NCBI GenBank assembly: GCA_034509735.1
Contig: JACGWO010000001.1
Span: 35,157,966-35,221,965 of the forward strand
Source: Sesamum alatum
Lineage: Eukaryota > Streptophyta > Magnoliopsida > Lamiales > Pedaliaceae
Direction: 5' to 3'
DNA: 64,000 nt
Numbering within the stretch: the first letter of the stretch is position 1; the number at the start of each line of letters is the position of its first letter. Made by a program: the position numbers and the translations under genes. Below are positions 1-12,289 of this stretch, one piece after another. The notes under the pieces are model-generated. The model searched no databases, was not told the origin of the DNA, and was given only the letters and a program-made list of their open reading frames with translations.

Positions 1-11
1 GCCAGAAGAAC

Positions 12-2005
12 TGAAAGCCTATGGCAGGCGTGTGGATCGTTCCGGGAGGAGCGCGAATGCAGAAGCGCGATATAAAAAGGAATTTATAAAATTTAAAACA
101 TGCTTAAACATGAATTAAAACTACACGTTAAAGGGGTGTTCACTTGAACCTCCCGGGCATTTGGGGTATCTCATGACTAAAATAAAGAAAATACAAATCA
201 TGGAGGCAATAGGGTTGTAGAAATCGAAAATACCAAAACTTAGTAACCTACCCGGTTGTCGTATTGTCTTCATACCGCTACTTGCGTTGTTCCTCGTTTT
301 TCACCAAGATCTTGATTTGAGACACTCTAAATCGTACATGAAATCTGCCCACGTATCTTGATCCTCGTGCTAGCGAAAAATAATTTAGAGAGGATGGATC
401 GACCATACGTTATGAATTAACGTGATCAATCCTCCTTAGGTTCAATTGTATGAAACAAAAGAACTAAAACAATTCTTGGGAAAGGGGGAAGTGGCCGAGC
501 AAGAGGAGAGAGGACGAGACGTGTGTGTGTGTTTCTTGAATTCTCATCATCCTTCTAAAGTGAAACCCTAGGAGTATTTATAGAGGAGGAATCCTATTCC
601 TCTTCAAACTCCAACTTTAGAACTTTAATTTGACTAGGATTTTGACCTAGTCAAAGTCCTTGTCAAACTAGGTTTTAAATTGGTCAAACCAATCCTAGCC
701 ATCCAGCTCTCCTCTTTAATCTCAACCATCCATTTATTTCATGGAATATTTAAATCCTATTTAAATAATCCATGGGGCTATAAATAAATAAAATAAATAA
801 TAATATTTATTTTAAGACCACATGATTTATTCCAATTTATTCAATTTATTTATTTAGTTAATTTCCTTTAATCTAATTAAAGTAATCAACATCCCAAGAA
901 AAAGGAAAGGCGATTAAATCCAATTAATCGCTCTATCCCTCTAAATTTAATTCTAAATTAAATACTTTATGTGTGCGGATTGTGTGTGACTCTTTAGGTT
1001 CACCCTCAGCTAGACTTGGTCAAATTCCCAACCATCTTATGACAGGAATTCGTCCGTTACCATGGGAGGGCGTCTAGCAATGGTCCATGACACTAGAGAC
1101 TAGTTGAATGTACGTGGTATGAACATTTAGGCTCTACAATACTTTTATCCTTCCATCTACAATCTCACCACTTAAGGTCTAGGGCATGGAAACGTAGGTA
1201 CCCATCTTAGATCTAAGCTTTGCCTCGTCCATACTAAACGTCATAGGGGTCTTACCCTTTTGTTCAGTTATTGTTGCCACAGATGTATAAGGAACGAGTC
1301 TCAGAGTAAAGTGAGATATCATTGTTAGCCTTCTGACAGGAGATGGATCATCTCTCAGGATCTACTGTCACGCTACACATCTTGACTTTACTAGATAGGG
1401 CTTATGACTACTCAGTAGCTATGACTTGACAGACTTTCACCATACCTAAGATACAGGCACGGTGTGCAGGTGAACTCAGTAATCCCTCAAGTCCAAGGAT
1501 CAACTTATACTGTTGGAACTGGGAACACAGGTCATACCTAACTAACCCTACTCAAGGTCTTCCATATGACGGGTCCCCCGAGTCACCTCAATTAGCAGTC
1601 ACCTGGCTGGTTGACCCACTAACACTACATGGACAAGCCTCGTCAGTTATCGATGAAACACGACTGCAGATGCTTAGTTCATGTCTCAAATTGATTCTCG
1701 ATGCCCTATCTCGAGATTCCTTGTCTTGGAGTATTTCAGACCGATCCGGCGAAACTGATTTCATGAACCTACCATCCAATGCGTAGTTCCAGTTTCCTGG
1801 AATGTGGTTTCAGTTTGTGGGCTTTGTTTGTGCAGTGAACAATTATAATAAAGTAGTAAAGTGAACACAAACAAAGTATAAGCCAAATGAATATCACTTT
1901 CTTATTCACTTTCTTATTCATTATAATTTATTAAAACTCTGAAATTGTTCAGACATAGGTTACATTTAGCGAAATGAGACTGGCTTCACGGTCACCTATT
2001 CTAAC
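12..2005 (-). repeat. Element A 3' LTR
   Basis: An almost complete 2-kb LTR on the minus strand, starting TGAAAGCC on the plus strand and ending at GGTCACCTATTCTAAC; the terminal A is lost. A TATA box reads TATAAATA on the minus strand (575-582), preceded in element orientation by a cluster of TTGAC[CT] W-boxes at about 630-690. It is longer than its partner at 57194-58832, which lacks roughly 300 bp of the TATA-distal part near its start and a shorter segment further on. The next base begins plus-strand gag rather than the expected PPT. Confidence 0.85.
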
Positions 2006-3507
2006 TTCGAATGTGAGACGTTTGAAGTTTGGCATCGGGATAACCGAAAAGTACGTAGTCTCATACTAGCATCTATGGCTAATGAGATATAGAAGCAGTA
2101 TGAGAGGTTAGACGACGTTCCTTCCATAATGGCTTGCCTGAAGGATTGCTATGCTGTTCCGGATCGGAATACTAGGTATGTCGCTATGAAGGCATTCTTT
2201 GGATCTAAGATGACCGAAGGATCCTCTGTACATGAGCATGGGGTCAAGATGCTTACCTTGGTGGAAAAGCTCGAAGACCTCAAGGCAGGGCTCGATAATG
2301 AGACGTACATCGATGTTATCCTTCAGTCACTCCCACCTTTCTTCGACCAATTTATTATTAACCACAACATGAATGTAGTTGAGAAGGGCATACATGAGTT
2401 AATTAGTATGTTGGTCCAATACGAGGCAACGACCAAGAAGTCTGCGCCATCTGTGTTGATTGGAGAGGCTTCAACTTCCGAAACGAAAGGTAAGGGTGCC
2501 AAATGTTGGAGAAGAAAGCAGGAAAGGGGAAAGGCCGTCACAGCCACTGCAAACGCTAAGAGCGTTCCCGTTGCCAAAGTGGGGAAAGGCAAAGGGAAGA
2601 GGAAGGTTGTCTCGAAGCAACAGTTAAGAGCAAACAACATATGTGTTCATTGCTGTGAGAAAGGGCATTGGAAGAGGGATTGTCCCAAATTCCTCTCCGA
2701 GCAAGGTACGTTTGTGGCTGAGGTTAATTTGGTCACTAGCTCTGCTTCGTGGGTATTGGATACCAGTTGTGGAGCTCACATTTGCAATGATTTGCAAGTA
2801 TTCAAAATAAACAGAAAACTAAGTGAAGGCGTGGTAGTCCTAAGGCTCAACGATGGCAAGGCCGTTGCTGCAGAAGCTATAGGAACCGTCAGCTTAGTAG
2901 TTAGTGATCATGTTAGGATAGAATTAAATGATTGTTATTATGTACCTAGCATGATTAAAAATATCATTTCCATTCCGTTGTTAGACTATAGTGGTTATGA
3001 ATTTTCGATCAATAAAAATTTACTTTTATTTGATGAATGGTGGACTTACTCATCTGCTTCATACACTTAATAACGACCTTTATATTCTGCAAAAGTCTAA
3101 TTTAATCGTGACTGCTCAACCTAAACGCAAAACAAATAACTATGAGAATGCACAATTGTGGCATGCAAGGCTAGGTCACATCTCTCAAGATAAGATGAAG
3201 TGGTTGGTAGACTCAAAAAACCTAGAGGTAGGCGACTCGAGCAACCTACCAACCCGTGAATCCTGTTTCAAAAGGGAAAGTGACCAAAAGGCCCTTTGTT
3301 GGACAAAGTAGGCTTACCCCAAGTTTATTGGACTTCATCCATACAGATGTATGTGGACAACTAAGTAGTGAAGCAAGAGGTGGTTTCTGTTACTTCATAA
3401 CCGTCACAATTGATCACTCACAGTATGGTTATGTTTACCTAATGAGGTACAAGTCTGAAGCTCTTATGAGGTTTAAAGACTTTAGACTTGAAGTTGAGAA
3501 CCAAACC
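2006..3507 (+). pseudogene. Copia gag-protease-integrase fragment (duplicate of host copy H)
   Basis: A plus-strand piece of gag, protease and the first half of integrase. Its longest open stretch, 2129-3070, holds the gag UBN2-like segment, a CCHC zinc knuckle (ICVHC...KGHWKRDC, near 2640-2685) and a protease active site in which DTG reads DTS (LDTSCGAHICND). Frameshifts near 3025 and 3270 separate the integrase HHCC region (LWHARLGH) from protease. It starts at the same gag position that follows the right LTR of A and has the same subfamily residues (LSEG..VLRL, LNDCYYVPSM) as 58838-60340, so it looks like a second copy of the host segment. It stops abruptly inside integrase at an inverted junction. 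Confidence 0.8.
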
Positions 3508-4691
3508 ACGGGCTCCGTTGCTATCACAGAAGATAACCACGGGCTCGACAATGCTAGGCACCACACCCAACTCTTGGATGTAGTTTCTCATCCAAACCGC
3601 TTCTTTGGCAGCTTCTGAAGCTGCTATGTATTTGGTCTCAGTGGTGGAATCTTCCTTGGTTGCTTACTTGGAACTTTTCCATGCCACCACAACACCTTTG
3701 AGCCTGCATTACAATGTGCCTTGCCGGCACAGGACTGATATCTGCTCGTTACACTTAAGGCGTAAGTGATGTCAGGTCTCGTGCAGTGGACGACATATTG
3801 GATGCTGCCTACGGCAGAAGCATAGGGGATGCTCTTCATCCTTTCAAGTTCCTCATCAATCTTAGGAGCCTGTTTCTTGGACAATTTGATCCCATGCCTC
3901 ATGGGAAGGAAACCTCGTTTGGAGTTATCCATGTGAAACCTTTTCAGGATTTTCTTCATATATGTGTTTGGGTTAGTCCTAACATTCTTTTAGATCTGTC
4001 CCTAACGATCTGGATGCATAGAATGTAGGAGGCTTCACCCAAATCCTTCATGGAAAATTGAGTGGATAACCATGCTTTTGTGTTACTCAATATTCTACCA
4101 TCATTACCTATAAGTAGAATGTCGTCCACATAAAGCACTAGGAACACTACAGAGCTCCCACTGACTTTCTTGTACACATAAGGGTCGGATTCATTCTTGA
4201 TGAAATCATAACCTCGTATGACTTCATCAAAGCATGTTTCAACTACAGGACACTTGTTTGAGGCCATAGATGGACTTCTGGAGACAACAGACCTTCTGCT
4301 CCTCTCCGGCAACCGTGAATCCTTCCGGCTGATCCATGTAGATCTCTTCCTCAACGAAGTCGTTGAGAAATGCCGTTTTAACGTCCATCTGCCATATTTC
4401 ATAGTCATACCATGCTGCTATGGCAAGCAGGATTTGAATGGACTTAGCCATGGCCACTGGCAAATAGGTATCCTCAAAGTCGACACCGGGTCATTGAGTG
4501 TACCTTTTGCCACTAGCCTAGCTTTGAAGGTCATAACTTCTCCATCAATGCCACGTTTACGCTTATAGACCCATTTACACCCTACTATTTAACGCCTTTG
4601 GGTGGGTCTACAAGTTTTCAAACTTGGTTCTCGCTCATGGAGTCCATTTCGGCTTTGATGGCCTCAAGCCATTTTCCCGAGTCGATGTCAG
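3508..4691 (-). pseudogene. Element A pol: RNase H and reverse transcriptase (3' part)
   Basis: Minus-strand pol fragment. Reading right to left it covers the RT palm and thumb and part of RNase H. The RT catalytic YVDD is intact at 4121-4132, and MDVKTAFLNDFVEEEIYMDQPEG lies near 4330-4400 (fragments on two frames). The RNase H segment near 3510-3660 has the D/N and E motifs (CDNNG- and EYIAASEAA-like codons) but the last ~200 bp up to the PPT are missing. Several frameshifts break it. The right end at the SDI codons is where B inserted; the reading resumes at 52595. A catalytically dead relic. Confidence 0.8.
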
Positions 4692-4696
4692 ACATC

Positions 4697-6864
4697 TGTT
4701 AGAATAGCTGACCAGAAAGTCAATTAGATTGGCTGTTCTGGGAACTATTCATCGATCTTTATCAAAGTAATATTATACTGATGGATAAAGTAAGTATTCA
4801 TCATTGGCAAAATGTGTTTGTTGTGCTTACTACTCACATTGAATGGCGTTTCAATGTCACAACAAATGCCCACAGACCGATTAGTTAAACCTATTGAGTT
4901 GAGCTGCGCATAGGTTGGCGGCTATGAAACCAACTCCTTGAGGGTCGGTCTGAAACGTTCCAAGTCGAGGACCTCGAGACTGGGCCTCGAGTACCCTACA
5001 GAGATTTGCATTAAGTATTGCATTCACTGTGTGAGTGCCGAGTTTCATCGATGCTAGACGTAGGTCGTCTATGCAATTTTAGTGGGTTAGTTGGCAAGGT
5101 AGTCGACTGACTGAACTGACTCACGGGAATCGTCATATGGAAGCCTTGGAGGCTAGGTCGGTATGACTGGAATTCTCGATTCTGATATTACGGGATTAGT
5201 CCTTAGACTTGAGCAATCATGGCAGTCGCATGCATAGGAAGGTTGTATCTTGGATCTGGCGAGAGGTGACCGTGTCTTTGATATGGTCATTATAAGCCTT
5301 GTCCAGTTCAGTCGGAGTATGTAGTGAGGATGGTGGATTCCAAGAGAGAATCTGTCCCCTGCCAGTATATGACAGCTATGTCTCCGATGCACTCTGAGAT
5401 GGTTTTGACTCATTTTAGTCTACGGCCGTAGCGATTCGTCGAGCAGGGAATAGTTCCCTAGGTCGATCAATATAGTAAACGCGTCTCGAGTTTGTAGCAT
5501 AGTTTCCCAGTCCAGGATGGGAACCGATGCCCAATTCCATGCCCTAGACTAAGGCCGGGAGATGGTCGACGGAAGGACTGTACATGTATGGAATTCGGAG
5601 CGTAAATGTTCACGCCAACATTCACCTAGTCTCTAGTGCCATGGACCGTTGCTAGACGGCCACCCATGGTAACGGGCATTTTTGATTAATGGTTAATCAA
5701 AAATAATTAATTAAATTGGATTTAATTAATCAATTGTGTTGGACACAAGCCCAAGTTTAGCTGAGGGTGAACTAAAGAGTCATAGACAAATCACTATGGA
5801 AGTAGTGGAATTAATTTGGAATTAATAACTGAATTAATTTAATTGGATTAAATTAATTCAAGGAGAATATAAATGATTGGATCATTTATTGGAAAAATCT
5901 ATTAGATGGATGGCCCAAGAATTAATTAATTGGATTAATTAATTTTGGGCTTAATACCTTTAAATTAATTGGATTAATTTATTTGGTTTCGTTTAATTAA
6001 TTGATTTGATCAATTAATTAGTGTTTGAGCTTATGTTTATTTAATTGGATTAAATAAAATTTTGGATTTCAATAAGGTTTAAAATTAATTAGATTAATTT
6101 AAAAACCCATGGGTCACTTGATTTAATTTGATTAAATCAAGACCAGTCAAAACCGGTCCATGACTTGAAATCAAATCTCAAAGGTTTTATGCAAGTTTAA
6201 GAGGAGTTGAAAGTCCTCTATGTAAGCAATGATGTGGCTTTCCATGATGGCTAGGTGGTCCACATATTGTGCTAACATGGTTGGAGGTTGAGCACAAGTT
6301 GTGCATTAGTGTGTAGGTGGTTTTGGAAACTACCTACAACTACACAACACATGCATACACTTTTCAACTCCCTAACTTGTACTCTCTTGCACATATGCCA
6401 CAAAATTTCCTGCATTTTTCTCCATTTTTGAGTTCTTTTTGAATTGGATTCAAGATGAGAATGAGAAATATGTATACACTAATCAATAGTGTAATATGTT
6501 TTTCGTTTCTTCCTTGATCTAGCTTCTACCTAGCAGTAGATGTAGATTTGCTTCCATTGCTGTGGTGTAGAAAAATTAGAGGGGTTGTAATTTGAATCCT
6601 AAGGTGAACGGAAAAGGAACGAAAAGAGAATCAAAGCTTGTTGCCATTTTACATGTGAAACGAAAAAGGTATGTTTTGATTTTAATTATTGTACCTTTTC
6701 ATTTCTTCGTCTAGCCACATGTTCAAGCATGGTTTTCTTTATGTTATGATGCTTTTGAATACACCAAACGCCCGGGAATTCAAAGGGAACACCCCTTTGA
6801 AATCATTTTAATTTCTTTTACTTTTACGCTTCCGCCGCGTTCTCGGGCCGTACTGATTCTTTTA
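4697..6864 (+). repeat. Element B 5' LTR
   Basis: A 2168-bp LTR, TGTTAGAATAG at the start and GATTCTTTTA at the end; the terminal CA has become TA. It is followed after one base by the PBS. Compared with its partner at 50433-52589 it differs mainly by scattered transitions, as expected of an old pair. AT-rich U3 (5680-6120) is full of TTAATTAA-type tracts. No clear TATA box is seen, and only one W-box core (AGTCAA, near 6146) remains, unlike the other subfamilies. Confidence 0.9.
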
Positions 6865-6865
6865 G

Positions 6866-6883
6866 TGGTATCAGAGCCCGGTT
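6866..6883 (+). other. Element B primer binding site (initiator tRNA-Met)
   Basis: TGGTATCAGAGCCCGGTT lies one base after the 5' LTR. TGGTATCAGAGC is the established complement of the 3' end of plant initiator tRNA-Met, which primes minus-strand DNA synthesis. Intact. Confidence 0.92.
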
Positions 6884-8714
6884 AGGTGTTGTGGCTTTAG
6901 GAATAACATATTTTTATGTGATGAATATTTTCAACATGTTTAATTTGCTTTTGGAAAACATGTTTTACGGTTTTAAGCATGATGTTTAGAAAAATATGTG
7001 TTAATTTTGATTTCAATTCTGTTTATCCATGCATTTTTTTGAAAATTGGATTTCATATAAATGCATGTTTTAGTTTCAGTTTTAATGCAGAAATTTAAAA
7101 AAAAAAATGGGTTCAAAACAGTGCAGCCGACAGCAGCTGTCGGCCGGCCGGTTTCGAACGGCTGGGCCATTTTTGCCGTTTTTACCCGAAAAATTAGATT
7201 TTCGACATTTCTGCATATTTTTTGAAATGAATAATTTTGTCTAATTTTAATTTTTTGTTAAATTGGATTTTCGAAAATTAAATTTTGCCTCAGATTAATT
7301 TGGAAATGCTTTCCAACAAAAAAAATATATATATATAATTTTTTTGGTACATTGAATGTATGATACTTGATATCCATTTTTAATTGCATTATTAATATAT
7401 ATATTTCTGCTTATAATTATGTTGTTGTTTATGATATTGGATATCATTTTTTATATATGCATTGGATGTATTTATTTGTTGGGCATGTTTATATTTGATA
7501 TAAATGTGTATTAACTGTTTATTGGATAAACAATGGGGATGATCACAAAGTCCATGGCCCTTATGTATGGTCTAATTTTTGTTGGGTGAGGCTTGCGTGC
7601 CTCTTTGTTTTATTATTCTCTTTCTCTCTCTCATTTTTAGCCTTAAAATAATAAGGCTTGCTTTCTTCCTCCTTTTGTACTACCCCCAACTTCTGATTGG
7701 GGTTTCTTATTTAAGTTGTAATGAGTGTAGTTAGGTTGGTGAGGATTTATTTTTTGTAATAAATTATAAGGAAGCATTTCCATGGCGATAGAGGCCCAAG
7801 AAGAGGCCCATTGGACGGAGCCCATGATGGAGAGTCCAAAAGAATGAAGAGGCGTTACAAGGTCTATTAGAATGATAATGGATTATAATTTTGTAATAAT
7901 GTAGGCTACCCTAGATTGACTATAGATCCACTGCGGGCTCAGTGGATGACATAGGATTGGGCTTGTGATCATCCAACAGGGGCTTGCTAGGCTTATTTTG
8001 CTTGCGGTGTATGTTTTAATATTTGATGTATGATGTGTTTGGAATGAATCCTTTATATTCAATGTTAAAACTCGAGCATGCAAAACTTTCTTAATGATGA
8101 GGTCTTGGTCACTAATATACTTAACTCTCACTTGGATGGTCCAAGTAAATATTAGGCCCATTAATGGATTAAAAAGTCAAATAGTTTGATTTAAATCCAA
8201 GCCTTCCATCCACAACAATGTAGTGAGGAAGCTACTTTCACCCATTCGTGGTCTCACGAGTCGTGGCACGTTTGGAATGGAAGAAAGCTGCGCTATTGTT
8301 ATGAACAAAGGAATATGCTCCTATTTCCCTGGCGCATGAGTCGTGGGGGGCGATAGTGGAGATATTGATTTGGTTGATGGGTCGGGCCTAATGGTGAGTA
8401 ACATGATTCGCTTGGAGTTCTCGGGATCATGTGAAGAGGGCGAGGAAAAATAACTTGGGGATCTCATTGGATGAGAATGGTATAGGTTACCTCCCACAAA
8501 GCCTTTTTTCCGTGTGAATCGTAAAAGTGGGGCATGGACAATTGCATTTGTGGACCTCAAGCCTACTATGAAATGGTTTCCCAAAACCTCATTTGAGAGT
8601 GATGGGCTTTCACAGAAATAGTGGGAGGGGTTAATGAGTAAAGACCAAGTCTTAACTTGAACATAATATTACTATAATCTACTTAATGTTTTTCTGTTTA
8701 CATTTTGAATGTAT
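6884..8714 (+). other. Element B untranslated leader
   Basis: A 1.8-kb leader between PBS and gag. It is AT-rich apart from a short GC patch at 7120-7160 with a perfect 8-bp hairpin (GCCGACAG, loop CAG, 7126-7144). Further on is a conserved stem-loop (ATCCACTG, loop CGGGCT, 7926-7947), then CACGAGTCGTG near 8255, a motif shared with the other leaders. No sense ORF of coding character is seen; short antisense ORFs (for example 7643-7825) are discussed in the findings. Confidence 0.75.
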
Positions 8715-10270
8715 ATGTCTAAGAATCTACTAACGCCAATACTAGAGGCTAATTATTTTAATGGAACAAACTACAATGCCTGGCTGCGAATCTTAAGATA
8801 GTCTTAGATTTCAAGAACCAGACTTACATTCTGGATAAGGATCTTCCTCAGGCCTTGCCGATAGGTCAATGCCTCAAGAACGCTTGGCATTAGAGAAGAT
8901 GCATGCTGACCACCAGCAGGTCCGCAGCATCGTACTGGCGTTGATGACTAATGAGATTCAGAAGCAGTATGATAGGCTATATGATGTTGGCTCGATTATG
9001 CTTTGTTTGCAAGATATATATGCGGTCTCAGATCGACATGTGAGATACGCTGCGAGGAAGGCATCTTCGGAGCTAAGATGACAAAAGGGTCATCTGTACA
9101 AGAGCATGGACTGATGATGTTATTCCTTGTGGAGAAGCTCAAAGAACTCCAAGCTAATCTTGAAAAAAAGACGTACATCGACGTGATCCTTCAGTCTCGT
9201 TCTACCTCCTTCGACCAATTTATTGTCGACTTGATAAATATGTTGGTCTGGTATGAGGCAACGATTGAAAAATCTACGCCGGCGTACTAGTGGGAGAGGC
9301 TTGGACCTTAGAAGCGAAAGGCAAGGGTGCCGGACGCTGGAAGAGGAAGAAAACTAAGACGGAGGTAAAGGAAAGAGGAAGAGGGTTCGACAGTCAAAGT
9401 CATAGATTCCAAAAGATGTGTGTATTAACTACCGCGAAAAGGGACATTGGAAGAGTGAGTGTCCCATGCTCTTCTCCACTGAAGGTACATTTGAATTGAG
9501 TACCAACATGATTATTGTTCTACTCTTTGGTATTAGATACCAGTTAATCATAATCTATGAATGATTTGCAGATGGTTATGAGTAGAAAGCCCAGACAGGT
9601 CCTAAGGCTAAGCGATGGCAGGGCCATTGCTGCAAAGACTAGGGACTAATTAGGCTTAGCATAGCAGTGATCATGTTAGGATAGAGTTTGAAAGGAAATA
9701 TGTAACCTGGCATGATCGAAGTATGTTTTTATGTATTGTTGGACAGTTTTTAATTACATACGTTTGATCAATAAAGTTGCTTTTATTTGACAAAGAATGA
9801 ATGTTCTTGTCTGCTAGGTGGGATACATAATTATCCTTAAACATAATCCCATAATTGGATTATGAGTACTCAATATCAAATGATTAAAATGGATAATCAA
9901 GATAAACTTATGAATTTGGCATCCATAAGCTAGGATGATTTTTCCTTTAGTTAAGGATGAGGAAGTTGAAAGATTCAAAGAGTCTAGCGATAGACAATTT
10001 GAGTCGACTAGCTTACAAGTCCTCTCTGAGATGGAAAGACTACAAGGCTTCTTTGTTTGACAAAGTGGGCTTGCCAAAATTCTATTGAATTGGATCCATT
10101 TAGACATTCATAGGTTACTGAATACACAGCACTAGAAGAGGGTTCACAAGTCTAAGGACCTTTTATAGGTTCAGGGAATTAGACTTGGAGTGGTAAACCA
10201 AGCTGATTGCAAAATTAAACCTCTCGATTAGATCGAAGGGGCGTGTATTTAGTACGAATTCTTGAACATC
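8715..10270 (+). pseudogene. Element B gag-protease-integrase (5' half)
   Basis: Starts at ATG 8715 (MSKNLLTPILEANYFNG...), the same start context as in the other copies. A missing base near 8789 shifts the frame after WLR. Gag fragments continue at 8869-9499, with the CCHC region (YREKGHWKSECP-like codons) near 9430-9470. Protease near 9530-9560 has lost its open frame, and integrase is recognisable only as short stretches (CKIK, GVYLVRIL-like codons) up to 10270. Element C is inserted here, in the integrase core; pol resumes at 48938. Old and non-functional. Confidence 0.75.
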
Positions 10271-10275
10271 CAGAT

Positions 10276-12272
10276 TGAAAGCCTGGGATAGAGGTGTGGA
10301 TCATCCCGGGAATAGCGCGAATGCGGAAGCGCAATATAAATTTAATTTGCAGAATTTAAACATGCATAATACGTATAAAATTAAAACACGTTCAAGGGGT
10401 GTGCCCTTGAAGTTCCCGGGTGTTTGGTGTATCTCATGAATTAAGAACATACATGCAATCATGGAGGCCATAGGATTTGTAAAATAAAGGAGGACGAAAA
10501 CGTAAATAGAGTCCTACCGGTTCGTCGTTTTCCTCTTCTAACCGGTACTTGCGTTGTTCCCTGATTTTTTGCTCCAAATCTCGTATGTGAGATCCTCTAA
10601 GTCGTGACACGCAATCCGCCCACGTATCTTGTACTTCGTGCTAGCGAACGAATAAGTATTTTATTTGGAGAGGACGGATCAATCACACGTTATTATTTAA
10701 CGGGATTAATCCTCCTTTTGTTCAATTGTTAACACAAAAGAACAAGAACAATTCTTGGAGAGAGAGAGGAGAGAGGCGGACGAGAGAGGGAGAGAGAGCA
10801 CACGATTTGTGTGTGTCTGTGTGTGTTGAAGAATATCATCTCTCTTAAGGTGAGAAGCTAGGAGTATATATAGAGGGGGAGTTTAATCCTTTTCAAACTC
10901 CAACTCTAAGAAGACTAATTTGACTAGGATTTTCACCTAGTCAAAGTCCTAGTCAAATTAGTAATTTGACCTAGTCGAATTAATCCTAGCCATCCATCTC
11001 TCATTTTAATCTCAACCATTAATTTAATTTAATAGAATATTTAAAACCTATTTAAATATTCCAAGGGCAATAAATAAATATATTAAATATAAATATTTAT
11101 TCTAAGCCCATTAAATTAATTTTCTAATAAATCTAATTTATTAGATAAATCCCTTTTATCCAATAAAAGGAATTAATTCTTTCCAAAAAAATTAAGGACC
11201 CGATTAAATCCAATTTAATCGTTCCATTTATCCAAATATTTAATTCTAAATTAAATACTTTATGTGTGCGGATTGTGTGTGACTCTTTAGGTTCACCTTC
11301 AGCTACACTTGGTCGGATTCCTAGAATCCGCCCGTTACCATAGGTGACCATCTAGCAACGGTCCATGGCACTAGAGACTATGTTAATATACGGGGATGAA
11401 CCTTTAGGCTCTAACAGTACACTTATCCTTCCGTCTACGGTCTCACCACTTAGGGTCTAGGGCACGGAAAATGCAAGTAGCCATTTTGTACCTAAGTGTC
11501 AGTCTGTCCTTTACTAAACGCCGCAAGGGAAACCTTCCCTTCTGTTCAGTTACTTTGGCCACAGTTTATAGGGACAAGACACAGAGCATTTGTGACACTC
11601 AACTGTCAAATGCCTTTTGACAGGAGACAGATCCTTTCTTGGAAACTACTGTCACTCTGTACATTGGAGCTGAACTAGACATGGCTTATGACTACTCAAG
11701 TGCTTCTTGACAATCTCTCACCATATCTAAGATACAGCCCTGATGTACAGGTAAATTCAGCAGTTCCTCAAGTCAAAGGACTTGACCTGTATTGTTGGAA
11801 CCGGGAACACACGTCACACCTAACCGACCCTACTCAAGGTCCTCCGTAAGACGGTTCCCGCGAGTCACCTCAGTCAGCTGCTCCTAGCGAGCTAACCCAC
11901 TAACACTGCTTAGACGACCCTCATCACCCGTCGATGAAATATGATAGCAGATGTTTAGTGCAAGTCTCAAGGGGAATCTCGGTACCCATTTTCGAGATTC
12001 CTTGACTTGGAGTTTTCCAGACTGATTCGGTAGGACTGATTTCATGGACCTACCTCCAAGCATAGTCCCAGTCCCCAAAATGTGTTTTCAGTCCATGGGC
12101 TTTGTTTGCGTAGTGAACAGAAATATAAAGAAGATAAAGTGAATATAAACAAAGTAATGCTAAATGAATATCACTTCTTATTCATTAATAATTTTATCAA
12201 ATCCTTGAAATTGTTTAGACATAGGTTACATTTTTCCCGCCAAGATTGGCTACATGGTCAACTATTCTAACA
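10276..12272 (-). repeat. Element C 3' LTR
   Basis: A 1997-bp LTR, TGAAAGCC...TTCTAACA. The minus-strand TATA box (TATATATA) is at 10865-10872, with a GA-rich tract (10756-10799) downstream of it in element orientation and W-box cores upstream at about 10918-10975. Followed on the right by the PPT of C. Differs from its partner by scattered substitutions. Confidence 0.93.
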
Positions 12273-12289
12273 ATCTCCCAGTTGACCTT
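12273..12289 (-). other. Element C polypurine tract
   Basis: The minus strand reads AAGGTCAACTGGGAGAT directly before the 3' LTR, matching AAGGTCAAGTGGGAGAT of element E. It is where plus-strand DNA synthesis would start. Confidence 0.85.

Noticed and set aside
3256..3618. 120-codon ORF spanning integrase and beyond
   Set aside because: It crosses the inverted junction at about 3507; the second part is the antisense of RNase H and not protein.
6866..6883. Possible tRNA gene remnants at TGGTATCAGAGC sites
   Set aside because: Only the 12-18 bases of the PBS match; no cloverleaf can be formed around them.
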